A stretch of 64,000 bases of DNA from Myroides sp. JBRI-B21084 (GTDB lineage Bacteria; Bacteroidota; Bacteroidia; Flavobacteriales; Flavobacteriaceae), in the NCBI RefSeq assembly GCF_030545015.1, contig NZ_CP120653.1, forward strand, positions 744,001 through 808,000, written 5' to 3'. Shown piece after piece: positions 53,538-62,001 of the stretch. The notes below the pieces were generated by a model. It did no database searches and was not told the DNA's origin. It saw only the letters and a list, made by a program, of their open reading frames with translations. How positions within the stretch are numbered: position 1 is the first letter of the stretch; each line of letters starts with the position of its first letter. The translations under genes and the position numbers were made by a program.

Positions 53538-54482
53538 ATGGTAAACCGCCGTCATATCCGTTCAAAAGTATTGCAAGCCATTTATGCAATGACTCAAAAC
53601 CAATCTGATCAACTAGATGTATATGAAAAATATCTTTTCAACAGTCTAGAAAATATTCGTGAATTATACCTTCTAATGTTGTCATCGTTAGTAGAACTTC
53701 AAAAAGTTGAAGCAGAATTTTTAGAAGTATCGGCACAAAAACACTTAGCTACTCCCGAAGAAAAAAATCCTAACAAAAAATTCATTAATAACTTAGCGTT
53801 AACAATATTGGTTCAGTCTGAAACTTTAAAAAATTGGACAGAAGAACTACATATAAACCAATTTCATGTAAACGATCATTACATAAAAACCTTATTGCAA
53901 GAAATTAAAACCAGCGATTTGTACAAACAATACATGCGCAATGGTGTTAATAAATTTGCTGAAGACAAAGAATTTGTAATTAAGTTATTTACTGATTTCA
54001 TTGCTCCAAATGAAAAAATTTACGAATTTTTAGAAGATTATAAAATTTCTTGGATTGATGATATTCCAGTTGTAAACACTGCGATCTTAAAACAATTAGA
54101 AGGCTTAAAAGACGAAAATAGTTATTTTAAATTAAATAAAGTTTTTAAAGACGACGAAGACAAAGATTTTGCAAAACAGTTGTTTAGAAAAACAGCTTTA
54201 AATGCCGATGTTTTTGTAAAAGAATATGAAGACAAAACCCGTAATTGGGAATTAGACCGTATTGCCGAAGTTGATACCATTATTCTAAATTTAGGTGTTT
54301 GTGAATTACAAAAATTTCCATCGATACCTGTAAAAGTAACAATTAACGAATATTTAGAACTTGCAAAAGAATATTCAACACCAAAAAGTAGTATATTTAT
54401 CAACGGAATTTTAGACGCATTAGTTAAAAAATACCGCGAAGAAAATAAACTAAATAAAATAGGAAGAGGATTAATTGAATAA
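53538..54482 (+). CDS. nusB: Transcription antitermination factor NusB (long form)
   Basis: RNA-binding subunit of the rRNA antitermination complex with NusE. The 314-residue protein is about twice the usual NusB length, which is normal for Bacteroidota. The N-terminus VNRRHIRSKVLQAIYAMTQN and the C-terminal RIAEVDTIILNLGVCELQKF, KVTINEYLELAKEYSTPKSS, FINGILDALVKKY are the NusB fold; the middle is a charged, helical insert. The next gene follows directly. Confidence 0.93.
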   Translation: MVNRRHIRSKVLQAIYAMTQNQSDQLDVYEKYLFNSLENIRELYLLMLSSLVELQKVEAEFLEVSAQKHLATPEEKNPNKKFINNLALTILVQSETLKNWTEELHINQFHVNDHYIKTLLQEIKTSDLYKQYMRNGVNKFAEDKEFVIKLFTDFIAPNEKIYEFLEDYKISWIDDIPVVNTAILKQLEGLKDENSYFKLNKVFKDDEDKDFAKQLFRKTALNADVFVKEYEDKTRNWELDRIAEVDTIILNLGVCELQKFPSIPVKVTINEYLELAKEYSTPKSSIFINGILDALVKKYREENKLNKIGRGLIE

Positions 54483-54486
54483 AACT

Positions 54487-55005
54487 ATGAAAAAATTAAT
54501 GTTAGTAGCGGGTTTTGCCGCTTTAAGTTTAGTTGCTTGTAATAAAAAAGAAGACGCATCGTCGCGCATTGGTAACAACGTAACAGCAGCAGAACCAACA
54601 GCAACAAATAACACACCAGCAACAACACAGCCAAATGCAGCAGCAGGAGCGCCAGAAACAACTGCAACAACAGCAAATGAAACGCCACAAAATGGTTATC
54701 CTAAAATTGCTTTCAACAAAACCACTCACGATTTTGGCGATTTAAAAAAAGGAAGCAAAGGTGAATTTGAATTTATTATTAAAAATGAGGGTACTGTAGA
54801 TTTAGTAGTTATTGATGCTAAAGCTTCATGTGGTTGTACCGTTCCAGAAAAACCAACAGCACCAATTAAACCTGGGAAATCTGATAAAATGAAAGTAGTA
54901 TTTTCTGCAAACAGTCCAGGTTTACAAAGTAAAAACATAACATTAACAACCAATACCCAAGCAGGTAGTGAAATGTTAACAATTAAAGCAAACGTAATTG
55001 AATAA
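54487..55005 (+). CDS. DUF1573 lipoprotein
   Basis: The 172-residue product from ATG 54487 (a TTG at 54475 is in frame but inside nusB) has a signal peptide with lipobox LVACNKKE (cut before Cys). A Thr/Ala/Pro-rich linker (about 20-60, low complexity) leads to a DUF1573 domain with THDFGDLKKGSKGEFEFIIK, LVVIDAKASCGCTVPEKP (CGC) and SKNITLTTNTQAG. The function of DUF1573 is unknown; the CGC motif is typical. Co-transcribed with nusB and yajC. Confidence 0.88.
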   Translation: MKKLMLVAGFAALSLVACNKKEDASSRIGNNVTAAEPTATNNTPATTQPNAAAGAPETTATTANETPQNGYPKIAFNKTTHDFGDLKKGSKGEFEFIIKNEGTVDLVVIDAKASCGCTVPEKPTAPIKPGKSDKMKVVFSANSPGLQSKNITLTTNTQAGSEMLTIKANVIE

Positions 55006-55011
55006 TTTATA

Positions 55012-55302
55012 ATGGAAAATTTACAACAATTTTTACCCTTTGTATTAATAATGGCAGCAATGTATTTTTTAATGATACGCCCACAACAACAAAGAGTAAA
55101 AAAGGAAAAAGAATTTGAAAGCAGCTTAAAAGTAGGTGATAAAATTGTAACCAAAGCAGGCATCCACGGAAGAATTTCTGAACTTGCTGAAACTACAATG
55201 GTAGTTGAAACAATGGCTGGTAAAATTAAAATGGAAAAAGCAGCAATCTCTTTAGATTTAAGCAGAAAAATAAATGCTTCTCCTGTAGTTGAGAAAAATT
55301 AA
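55012..55302 (+). CDS. yajC: Preprotein translocase subunit YajC
   Basis: Accessory subunit of the Sec holotranslocon, 96 residues. One membrane helix (about 7-24, FVLIMAAMYFLMIRPQQQR with the YajC motif) and a C-terminal cytoplasmic domain with KVGDKIVTKAGIHGRISELA. Begins six bases after the DUF1573 gene and ends at a strong terminator. Confidence 0.95.
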   Translation: MENLQQFLPFVLIMAAMYFLMIRPQQQRVKKEKEFESSLKVGDKIVTKAGIHGRISELAETTMVVETMAGKIKMEKAAISLDLSRKINASPVVEKN

Positions 55303-55339
55303 AAAAAAACTCCTAAAGAAATTTAGGAGTTTTTTTTAA
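55302..55339 (+). terminator. Intrinsic terminator after yajC
   Basis: AACTCCTAAA (55308-55317) pairs with TTTAGGAGTT (55322-55331) around a GAAA loop, then T run. Confidence 0.85.
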
Positions 55340-55400
55340 ATATAATTTAAAAATAGTTTGTAAATCAACTAAATAAAAGTAGTAATAAAAGCAATAAACT

Positions 55401-55431
55401 TTGGTGGCTATTGTACAATTTAGTACTTTTA
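55401..55431 (+). promoter_or_regulatory. Candidate promoter of kmo
   Basis: TTG at 55401-55403, 20-base spacer, TACTTTTA at 55424-55431 (one mismatch to TAnnTTTG). The leader to ATG 55465 is about 30 bases. Confidence 0.4.
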
Positions 55432-55464
55432 TCAATCGTAAAAAAGCAAACAAAAAGCAATTAT

Positions 55465-56826
55465 ATGCTTACAAAAAATAAAGATATCGCTATAGCGGGT
55501 GCCGGTTTGGTGGGAACACTTTTAGGCATTTATCTTAAAAAGAAAGATTATAATGTAACGGTTTTTGACCGTAGTGCAGATATTCGTAAAATAAAATTTT
55601 CTGGGCGTTCTATAAACTTAGCCATGTCAACACGCGGATGGCATGCTTTGGATAAAGTTGGCATTGGCAATGCAATTCGTAAAATAGCCATACCAATGGA
55701 TAAACGCGCCATTCATTTAAAAGATGGTTCATTATCATTTCAGCCCTACGGTATTAATGGCGAAGCAATTTATTCTATTTCACGCGGTGGTTTAAACCGA
55801 ATGATGATTGATTTAGCTGAAAAAGCAGGAGTTCAATTCCAATTCAATCAAAAAATTTGGGACATAAATCTTGATACCGCAACTTTATATATCGCCGAAG
55901 ACGAACACGGACCTTTTGAACACCATCAGTACGATCAAATTTTTGCCGCCGATGGTGCTTTTTCGCGCATTCGTCACCGCATGCAACGTCAAAATCGTTT
56001 TAATTACTCGCAATATTTTTTAAATATAGGATATAAAGAGCTTACTATACCTGCAAACGAAGACGGTTCACATAAAATTGATCCTAATTCGTTTCATATT
56101 TGGCCGCGTGGTGAGTTTATGTTAATTGCTTTATCTAACGATGATGGTTCGTTTACTTGCACCTTATTTATGCCTTTTGAAGGTGAAAATTCGTTTGAAG
56201 AAATTAATAACGAAGAAAAATTAACAGCGTTTTTTGCCGAATATTTTTCTGATACAAAAGATTTAATAGTTGATCTTAAAAAAGATTATTTTGCAAATCC
56301 AACGTCGTCATTAGTAACAATGCAATGTTATCCATGGACATATAAAGATAAAGTGGCGTTAATAGGCGATTCGGCACATGCAATTGTACCTTTTTACGGA
56401 CAAGGTATGAATGCTGGCTTTGAAGATATTACTGCTTTAAGTGATTTATTAGATATGTTTCCTAACGATGTTGCAACTGTATTTAAGAAATATCAAGAAA
56501 TACGCAAGCCAAATGCCGATGCTATTGCTGAACTTTCGTACAGAAATTTTATGGAAATGAGTTCCAAAACGGCCGATGCTAATTTTTTACTACAAAAGAA
56601 AATTGAAGCATGGTTTACAAAAATGCATCCCGAAAAATGGTTGCCTTTGTATGACAGGGTAACTTTTAGTTTAAATCCTTATGAAGATGCTTTAGCAATT
56701 GGTGATTTTCAGAAAAGCGTAATGGACGAAGTAATGAAATTGCCTAATATTCACAACAATTGGCAAACTAAAGAAGTAGAAAATTTAATGTTAAGTTTAC
56801 TTAATAAAAATAAAGCAGACAAATAG
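55465..56826 (+). CDS. kmo: Kynurenine 3-monooxygenase-type FAD monooxygenase
   Basis: FAD enzyme that hydroxylates kynurenine to 3-hydroxykynurenine in tryptophan breakdown. The 453-residue product from ATG 55465 (a longer frame from 55411 starts within the promoter) has GAGLVGTLLGIYLKKKDYNV, the family-specific GRSINLAMSTRG, DGAFSRIRHRMQ, GDSAHAIVPFYGQGMNAGFE. The closest match is kynurenine 3-monooxygenase. The rest of the pathway is not in the window. Confidence 0.9.
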   Translation: MLTKNKDIAIAGAGLVGTLLGIYLKKKDYNVTVFDRSADIRKIKFSGRSINLAMSTRGWHALDKVGIGNAIRKIAIPMDKRAIHLKDGSLSFQPYGINGEAIYSISRGGLNRMMIDLAEKAGVQFQFNQKIWDINLDTATLYIAEDEHGPFEHHQYDQIFAADGAFSRIRHRMQRQNRFNYSQYFLNIGYKELTIPANEDGSHKIDPNSFHIWPRGEFMLIALSNDDGSFTCTLFMPFEGENSFEEINNEEKLTAFFAEYFSDTKDLIVDLKKDYFANPTSSLVTMQCYPWTYKDKVALIGDSAHAIVPFYGQGMNAGFEDITALSDLLDMFPNDVATVFKKYQEIRKPNADAIAELSYRNFMEMSSKTADANFLLQKKIEAWFTKMHPEKWLPLYDRVTFSLNPYEDALAIGDFQKSVMDEVMKLPNIHNNWQTKEVENLMLSLLNKNKADK

Positions 56827-56840
56827 TCTGCTTTATTTTT
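56812..56840. terminator. Terminator overlapping the kmo stop codon
   Basis: AAAGCAGAC (56812-56820) pairs with GTCTGCTTT (56826-56834), then ATTTTTT. The TAG stop is at 56824-56826, at the edge of the loop. Confidence 0.75.
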
Positions 56841-58351
56841 TATTTTTTTAAAATTTTGGTTAGTACACCAAAAGCGCCTCTTAAAAAAGTTGCACTTGTT
56901 AATACTTTAATTACTTGCTTTGCAAAGTAACTTTCTTCTTTTTTAGGTGTGGTGCTTCGCGTTGTTTTTGTAGTGGTTGTTTCGGGTTGATCTTCTTGTA
57001 TGGTTTCTATTTTTTTGTTTAGCAATTCATACGCACTTTCACGATCAATTACATGGTTGTATTTTTTAGTTAAGGTCGATTTTTCTATTAAATCTTCAAT
57101 TTCATTAGGTTGTAACACATCCATTCTACTCATTGGTGCTTGCATCATGCAAACAGCAAGTGGGGTAGGGATTCCTTTTTCATTTAAAACAGTTACTAAT
57201 GCTTCACCAGTACCCAATTGGGTAATAATTTCGTTTGTTTTATAAAAAGGTGTTGAAGGAAAATTTTCTGATGCCAATTTAATGGCTTTTCTGTCTTTAT
57301 CGGTAAAAGCACGCAAAGCATGTTGTATTTTTAAACCTAATTGAGCTAAAACGCCATCGGGCACATCGGTTGGGTTTTGAGTAATAAAATACAAGCCAAT
57401 TCCTTTTGAACGAATCAATTTTACAATAGTTTCAATTTGATCTAACAATGCTTTGCTGGCTTCGTTAAAAATTAAATGAGCTTCATCAATAAAAATAACC
57501 AATTCCGGACGACCGCTATCACCTTGTTCGGGCATCGTATTGTACACTTCGGCTAAAAGGCACAACATAAAGGTTGAAAAAAGTTTAGGTTTATCTTGTA
57601 TGTCGTTTAAACGCAAAATGTTTACATATCCTTTTCCGTTTTCATCAATGCGCATTAAATCGTTAATATCAAATGATGTTTCTCCAAAAAACAAATCGGC
57701 ATCTTGCTGTTCTAATTCTATAAGTTTACGCAAAATGGCACCCGTTGATGCGGTTGAAACGCGCCCGTATTCTTTTTCAATATCTTCTTTACCTTCGTTT
57801 GTAATAAACTGTATTACCTTTTTAAGGTCTTTTAAATCTAGTAAAGGCAATTGATGGTCGTCGCAATATTTAAAAATTAACGACATAACGCCGCCTTGTG
57901 TATCGTTTAAATCTAAAATACGCGAAAGTAAAACGGGTCCAAATTCAGAAATTGTAGCACGTAAACGCACCCCATTTTGTTTAGATATGGTTAATAATTC
58001 AACAGGAAAGGCAGTTGGATTAAAAGGTAAATTCATTTTTGCATGGCGCTCTTCAATAAAAGGTGTTTTTACACCAGTTGCTGCAATTCCGCTAAAATCA
58101 CCTTTAATATCCATCATCAACACAGGAATTCCGTTGTTTGATAGTTGTTCCGATAGTACTTGTATGGTTTTTGTTTTACCTGTACCAGTAGCACCAGCAA
58201 TTAAACCATGGCGGTTTAAGGTTTTTAAAGGTATGTTAATCAGTAAGTCTGCAATTGCTTGGTTGTTTGCCATTGCGCCCCCAAGAGTTATAAAGTCGGT
58301 TTTAAAAGTATAACCGTCTTTAATAGTTTGTTTAAAATTTTCTAAATCCAT
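56840..58351 (-). CDS. HerA-like ATPase, DUF853 family
   Basis: The 503-residue product is a P-loop ATPase of the DUF853 group (YjgR-like). Walker A GATGTGKT (53-60), MMDIKGDFSGIAATG, Walker B LVIFIDEAHLIFNEA, KLIRSKGIGLYFITQNPTDV, LGLKIQHALRAFTDKDRKAI, and a C-terminal linker with Thr/Lys (PETTTTKTTRSTTPKKE). The cellular role is not known; DNA translocase or helicase activity is inferred from family. It is convergent with kmo. Confidence 0.9.
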   Translation of the reverse strand: MDLENFKQTIKDGYTFKTDFITLGGAMANNQAIADLLINIPLKTLNRHGLIAGATGTGKTKTIQVLSEQLSNNGIPVLMMDIKGDFSGIAATGVKTPFIEERHAKMNLPFNPTAFPVELLTISKQNGVRLRATISEFGPVLLSRILDLNDTQGGVMSLIFKYCDDHQLPLLDLKDLKKVIQFITNEGKEDIEKEYGRVSTASTGAILRKLIELEQQDADLFFGETSFDINDLMRIDENGKGYVNILRLNDIQDKPKLFSTFMLCLLAEVYNTMPEQGDSGRPELVIFIDEAHLIFNEASKALLDQIETIVKLIRSKGIGLYFITQNPTDVPDGVLAQLGLKIQHALRAFTDKDRKAIKLASENFPSTPFYKTNEIITQLGTGEALVTVLNEKGIPTPLAVCMMQAPMSRMDVLQPNEIEDLIEKSTLTKKYNHVIDRESAYELLNKKIETIQEDQPETTTTKTTRSTTPKKEESYFAKQVIKVLTSATFLRGAFGVLTKILKK

Positions 58352-58679
58352 TCTAAATAAATAATCTTTTTTATAAAGATAAGAACTTCTTTTTACTAAA
58401 AAAACAACTTAAAAAGGTATATTAATTAATTGTTACTAAAAAATTGGTGTTAAAAAGCAATAATAATGATAATTAATCGTTTATAAAATATTAGATATGG
58501 CAATAAAACAACAAAAAGTAAAGTAATTGTTTCTTTTTAGTTAATTTTAAGTTGTTTAGCCATACAGAGTGAAAAATTATTTTTTTATTTAAACTAAAAA
58601 AGTAAATTTGCTTTGCTTGAATGCAAGCAAAAAACTAATTTTAAAAATTGAGTAAACATTAAATTTAAATTTTATTAAG
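58352..58679. other. Intergenic region before the ExbB-TonB cluster
   Basis: About 330 bp, very AT-rich, divergent from the HerA-like gene. It holds the -7 match TAAATTTG at 58603-58610 and, in the following leader, a hairpin TTGCTTG-AATG-CAAGCAA (58613-58630). I saw no open frame of note and no clear -33 element. Confidence 0.5.
58603..58610 (+). promoter_or_regulatory. -7 element for the exbB-tonB cluster
   Basis: TAAATTTG matches TAnnTTTG. The leader to the ATG at 58680 is about 65 bases and includes the hairpin at 58613-58630. Confidence 0.5.
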
Positions 58680-59495
58680 ATGACACAAACAGTTGAGAAA
58701 AATCCAAGCGGTTCAGGATTATCTAACATTGCTGCGGCACTAACAATTTTAGCATGTCTTGCATTTGGATATGTTATTTGGGATTTTGTATTAGGTAGCT
58801 CTACGAACTTTATGAACGGAGATCCTAAAGGTGACCCGCTTCCAGGTAACTTAATGGGAATGATGTATAAAGGTGGATATGTTATTGCTGTATTAATTGG
58901 ATTATTAACAACAACTATTGTTTTTGGTATTGAAAGATTTATTGTAGTAAGTAAAGCTGCAGGATCTGGAGATGTTAAAGGTTATGTTGCAAAGGTACAA
59001 TCATTAGTTAACGCAAATCAAATTGATGATGCAATTGAGCTTTCAGACAAGCAAAAAGGTTCTGTAGCTAACGTTGTAAAAGCAGCTTTAGTTAAGTTAA
59101 AAGAAGTAAAACGCGAAGGTTTTGATGCAGATAAAGCTACAGAAACAATTCAAAAAGAAATTGAAGAAGCTACGGTATTAGAAATGCCAATGTTAGAAAA
59201 AAACATGATTATTTTAGCAACTTTAGTATCTATTGGTACATTAGTAGGTTTATTAGGTACAGTAACAGGTATGATTAAAGCATTCTCGGCTTTATCAACT
59301 GCTGGTTCACCTGATTCTTCTGCTTTAGCAACTGGTATCTCTGAAGCGTTAATGAACACTGCAACAGGTATTGGTACATCTACATTAGCTATTGTATTCT
59401 ACAACGTATTCACAACTAAAATTGATAAATTAACTCATTTTATCGACGAAGCTGGTTTCGCAATTACACAATCGTACAGAAGACACAATAAATAA
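58680..59495 (+). CDS. exbB: MotA/TolQ/ExbB proton-channel protein
   Basis: Proton-channel subunit of the TonB energiser, 271 residues with three helices (about 15-38, 68-88, 175-200) and a fourth near 225-245. The ExbB core LVSIGTLVGLLGTVTGMIKA is present, together with a long cytoplasmic loop. With ExbD it uses the proton gradient to move TonB. It heads a five- or six-gene cluster. Confidence 0.92.
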   Translation: MTQTVEKNPSGSGLSNIAAALTILACLAFGYVIWDFVLGSSTNFMNGDPKGDPLPGNLMGMMYKGGYVIAVLIGLLTTTIVFGIERFIVVSKAAGSGDVKGYVAKVQSLVNANQIDDAIELSDKQKGSVANVVKAALVKLKEVKREGFDADKATETIQKEIEEATVLEMPMLEKNMIILATLVSIGTLVGLLGTVTGMIKAFSALSTAGSPDSSALATGISEALMNTATGIGTSTLAIVFYNVFTTKIDKLTHFIDEAGFAITQSYRRHNK

Positions 59496-59563
59496 TCATT
59501 TATTGTAAATCGTATAAATTGTATAATTTCCAGATTTAATCTGGTTAAAAAAGAAGAAAGAAT

Positions 59564-60175
59564 ATGGCAAAAATGAAAAAATCAAGTACAAGAATTGATA
59601 TGACCGCAATGTGCGACGTATCGTTCTTATTGCTAACATTCTTCGTTTTAACCTCTACAGCAAAAACACCAGAAGTTCACCCTGTTGATTTGCCTGCATC
59701 TACTAAGGAAACTAAAATTCCTTCAGACGATATTTTATCAATTACCGTTGGTCAAGAAAACGTGTTTATTGGTATTGCAGGAAGAGAAGATCGTAAAGAT
59801 ATCTTAACCAGAATGGGTAATGAATATAAAATTGAATTCACCGAAGCAGAAAAAAATGCTTTTGCTGGATTAGAAAATTTTGGTGCTGATATACGTGAAA
59901 TGAAGAGCTTGTTGGCTAAAGCGCCAAGCGATCGAATGAAAGAAGAATTCCATAAAGGAATCCCTTATAAAGATTCATTAAACAACCAACTTTCTAGTTG
60001 GGTACGTTTAGCGCGTGAATCATCTTGGCAACGTAAAGAATCGTTCTTAAAAGTTGCAATTAAAGGTGATGCTAACGAACAATTTGGTACTATTAAAGAA
60101 ATAATAGATATTTTACAAAAACAACGTCAAAACCGCTTTTACCTTGTTACAGGTTTAAGATCAGAAGACTTTTAA
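59564..60175 (+). CDS. ExbD/TolR-family biopolymer transporter
   Basis: The 203-residue product has a short cytoplasmic N-terminus, one membrane helix (about 17-36) with the proton-binding Asp in IDMTAMCDVSFLLLTFFVL, and a periplasmic domain. It is the first of two ExbD paralogues. Together with ExbB it forms the proton-driven motor for TonB. Confidence 0.9.
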   Translation: MAKMKKSSTRIDMTAMCDVSFLLLTFFVLTSTAKTPEVHPVDLPASTKETKIPSDDILSITVGQENVFIGIAGREDRKDILTRMGNEYKIEFTEAEKNAFAGLENFGADIREMKSLLAKAPSDRMKEEFHKGIPYKDSLNNQLSSWVRLARESSWQRKESFLKVAIKGDANEQFGTIKEIIDILQKQRQNRFYLVTGLRSEDF

Positions 60176-60195
60176 TCACTAAAAATTAAAAAGAA

Positions 60196-60741
60196 ATGGC
60201 AGAATTAAATACAGGTGGTAACGAAGGCAAAGGCGGTAAAAAAGTAAGAAGTAAAAAACAAAACACCGGTGTTGATTTAACAGCAATGGTAGATTTGGCA
60301 TTCTTATTGATTACGTTCTTTATGTTAACTACCTCTTTATCTAAACCTCAGTCAATGGATTTGACTATGCCTGATAAGTTAGAAAAAGATGATCCAACGC
60401 CGCCACAAGAGGCAAAGGAATCTAAAACCATGACTATTTTAATGGGGAAAGACCGTAAATTAAAATACTACATGGGTATGTTTAACGATCCGTACTTAGG
60501 AGTTGGTCCAACCGATTCTACTTACGGTAAGGCAGGTATACGTCAGGTTATTTTGCAAAAAATGGCCAACTTAAAGGCAAAAGGGCAAACTGGTAAAGAT
60601 GGAATTGTTGTGTTAATTAAAGCAACTGAAGATGCAACATACACCGATATGATTGATATTTTAGATGAAATGGCAATTACAGGTGTTGCAATCTACGCAA
60701 TACAAGACATGACAGAAGACGAAAAAGCAGTTATGCAATAA
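60196..60741 (+). CDS. ExbD/TolR-family biopolymer transporter (second copy)
   Basis: The 181-residue product has a Gly/Lys-rich N-terminus, the helix VDLTAMVDLAFLLITFFMLT with the conserved Asp, and a periplasmic domain with YTDMIDILDEMAITGVAIYA. It differs clearly from the copy at 59564, so the two may form a heteromer or serve different partners. 20 bp after the first ExbD gene. Confidence 0.9.
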   Translation: MAELNTGGNEGKGGKKVRSKKQNTGVDLTAMVDLAFLLITFFMLTTSLSKPQSMDLTMPDKLEKDDPTPPQEAKESKTMTILMGKDRKLKYYMGMFNDPYLGVGPTDSTYGKAGIRQVILQKMANLKAKGQTGKDGIVVLIKATEDATYTDMIDILDEMAITGVAIYAIQDMTEDEKAVMQ

Positions 60742-60762
60742 GCATAAATAAAATAAACTACT

Positions 60763-61635
60763 ATGGCTAATATTAATTTATTTGGAAAGGATTGGACCAA
60801 TATTGTTTTTGAAGGCAGAAATAAAGCCTACGGAGCATACAAATTGCGTCAAGAAAATCCTAAAACCACTTTACTGGCACTTATGTTTGGTATTGTGTGT
60901 ATCGGTTTGGCTTTTGGTGGATCGGTTTTATTTAAAACATTTTTTGGCGATAAATTTAATAAATCTAAAGATACCGAACAGGTTTCAATAACCGAAATCG
61001 CATTACCAGAATTACCTGAACCAGAACCACCGGTTGAGGAAATTAAAGAAGAACCTAAAGAAGTTGAACAAGCAGATGCATCAAAATCTGTGCAAGAAGA
61101 AGTTAAGTTTGTTGAAACCGAAGTTAAGAAAGATAACGAAGTTAAAAACGAACAAAAAACTGCACAAACCGATATTGATGATAACAAAACATCTGGACGT
61201 GAAGACAGAGAAGGTGATAGAAATGGTGAGTTAAAAAACGACGGTAAGCAAACCGGAGGTGCCGAAAAAGGTTCTGAAGGAAAAGGAACGGGTGATAAAA
61301 AATCAGACGACGATAATCCTAATAAAGTTTGGGGTTTTGTTCAGAAAAAAGCAACACCAAACGAAGGTTTAGAAAGTTTTTACAAAAGTTATACTCGTAA
61401 ATTTAACGCTCCTGAAGTGGGTGGCGGCGTAACTCAAATTTCGGTTCTTTTAAAATTTGTTGTTGAAAAAGATGGTTCTTTTAGTGATATTCAAATTGCA
61501 GGTCCAGATCCGCATAACATTGGTAAAGAAGCAATTCGTGTGTTAAAATCAATGCCAGCTTGGAAACCAGCAGAGCATAATGGTAAAACAGTACGTTCTA
61601 GCTTTAAATTACCTATTAAAATTAGAGTTAACTAA
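60763..61635 (+). CDS. Energy transducer TonB (first copy)
   Basis: Links ExbBD to outer-membrane receptors. The 290-residue product starts with a conserved cytoplasmic stretch (NLFGKDWTNIVFEGRNKAYG then AYKLRQ), a membrane helix (about 36-58), a Pro/Glu/Lys spacer (PELPEPEPPVEEIKEEPKEV), a Gly/Lys/Asp-rich low-complexity part (about 140-185), and a C-terminal TonB domain (about 200-290; ISVLLKFVVEKDGSFSDIQI, MPAWKPAEHNGKTVRSSFKL). Confidence 0.92.
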   Translation: MANINLFGKDWTNIVFEGRNKAYGAYKLRQENPKTTLLALMFGIVCIGLAFGGSVLFKTFFGDKFNKSKDTEQVSITEIALPELPEPEPPVEEIKEEPKEVEQADASKSVQEEVKFVETEVKKDNEVKNEQKTAQTDIDDNKTSGREDREGDRNGELKNDGKQTGGAEKGSEGKGTGDKKSDDDNPNKVWGFVQKKATPNEGLESFYKSYTRKFNAPEVGGGVTQISVLLKFVVEKDGSFSDIQIAGPDPHNIGKEAIRVLKSMPAWKPAEHNGKTVRSSFKLPIKIRVN

Positions 61636-61636
61636 T

Positions 61637-61867
61637 ATGTTACAAAATTTTATAAATAACTTTAAACAAAAATCGCTTTTACAGCGATTTTTGTTCTTTT
61701 TAGGCTTGGTTTTTTTAATGCTTTACTTTGTATTAGGTTGCATGTTTATCTTTTGGAAATCAATTCCTTTAGAATTATCTTATAACCGCCGCTTATTGTT
61801 TGGTGTTTTGTTAATAGTGTACAGCATTATTAGGTTTTTTAGAATTATAAATATAAGACAAGATTAA
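61637..61867 (+). CDS. Small two-helix membrane protein
   Basis: The 76-residue product starts at ATG 61637 (two bases after the tonB stop). It has two helices (about 18-38 and 50-66) separated by FWKSIPLELSYNRR. I recognise no family. It carries a strong hairpin within its own coding sequence at 61665-61695 and ends in a terminator that overlaps its stop codon. Confidence 0.65.
   Translation: MLQNFINNFKQKSLLQRFLFFLGLVFLMLYFVLGCMFIFWKSIPLELSYNRRLLFGVLLIVYSIIRFFRIINIRQD
61665..61699 (+). terminator. Hairpin inside the small membrane protein gene
   Basis: AACAAAAATCGC (61665-61676) pairs perfectly with GCGATTTTTGTT (61684-61695), loop TTTTACA, followed by CTTTTT. It has the shape of a terminator but lies in codons 10-20 of the gene at 61637, so it may reduce read-through from tonB (attenuation). 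Confidence 0.5.
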
Positions 61868-61886
61868 TTTCTTGTCTTTTTTTTTG
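61855..61886 (+). terminator. Terminator overlapping the stop codon of the small gene
   Basis: AAGACAAGA (61855-61863) pairs with TCTTGTCTT (61870-61878), then a long T run. The TAA stop at 61865-61867 lies in the loop. Confidence 0.8.
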
Positions 61887-62001
61887 TTTTATACAATATT
61901 CTTTATAAAACAGCGTTATTGTATAAATAGTGGTTTGTTAATTTGTTAAAACTTTAAATGTATGGTATGATAATTACTCTTAACTTATAAAATATTTAAT
62001 T

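Noticed and set aside
54485..54729. Cys/Leu-rich frames on the minus strand within the DUF1573 gene
   Set aside because: Artefacts of the Thr/Ala/Asn low-complexity linker read in the opposite direction.
61580..61636. N-terminal extension of the small membrane protein into tonB
   Set aside because: It lies in another frame of the conserved TonB domain; ATG 61637 after the tonB stop is the natural start.
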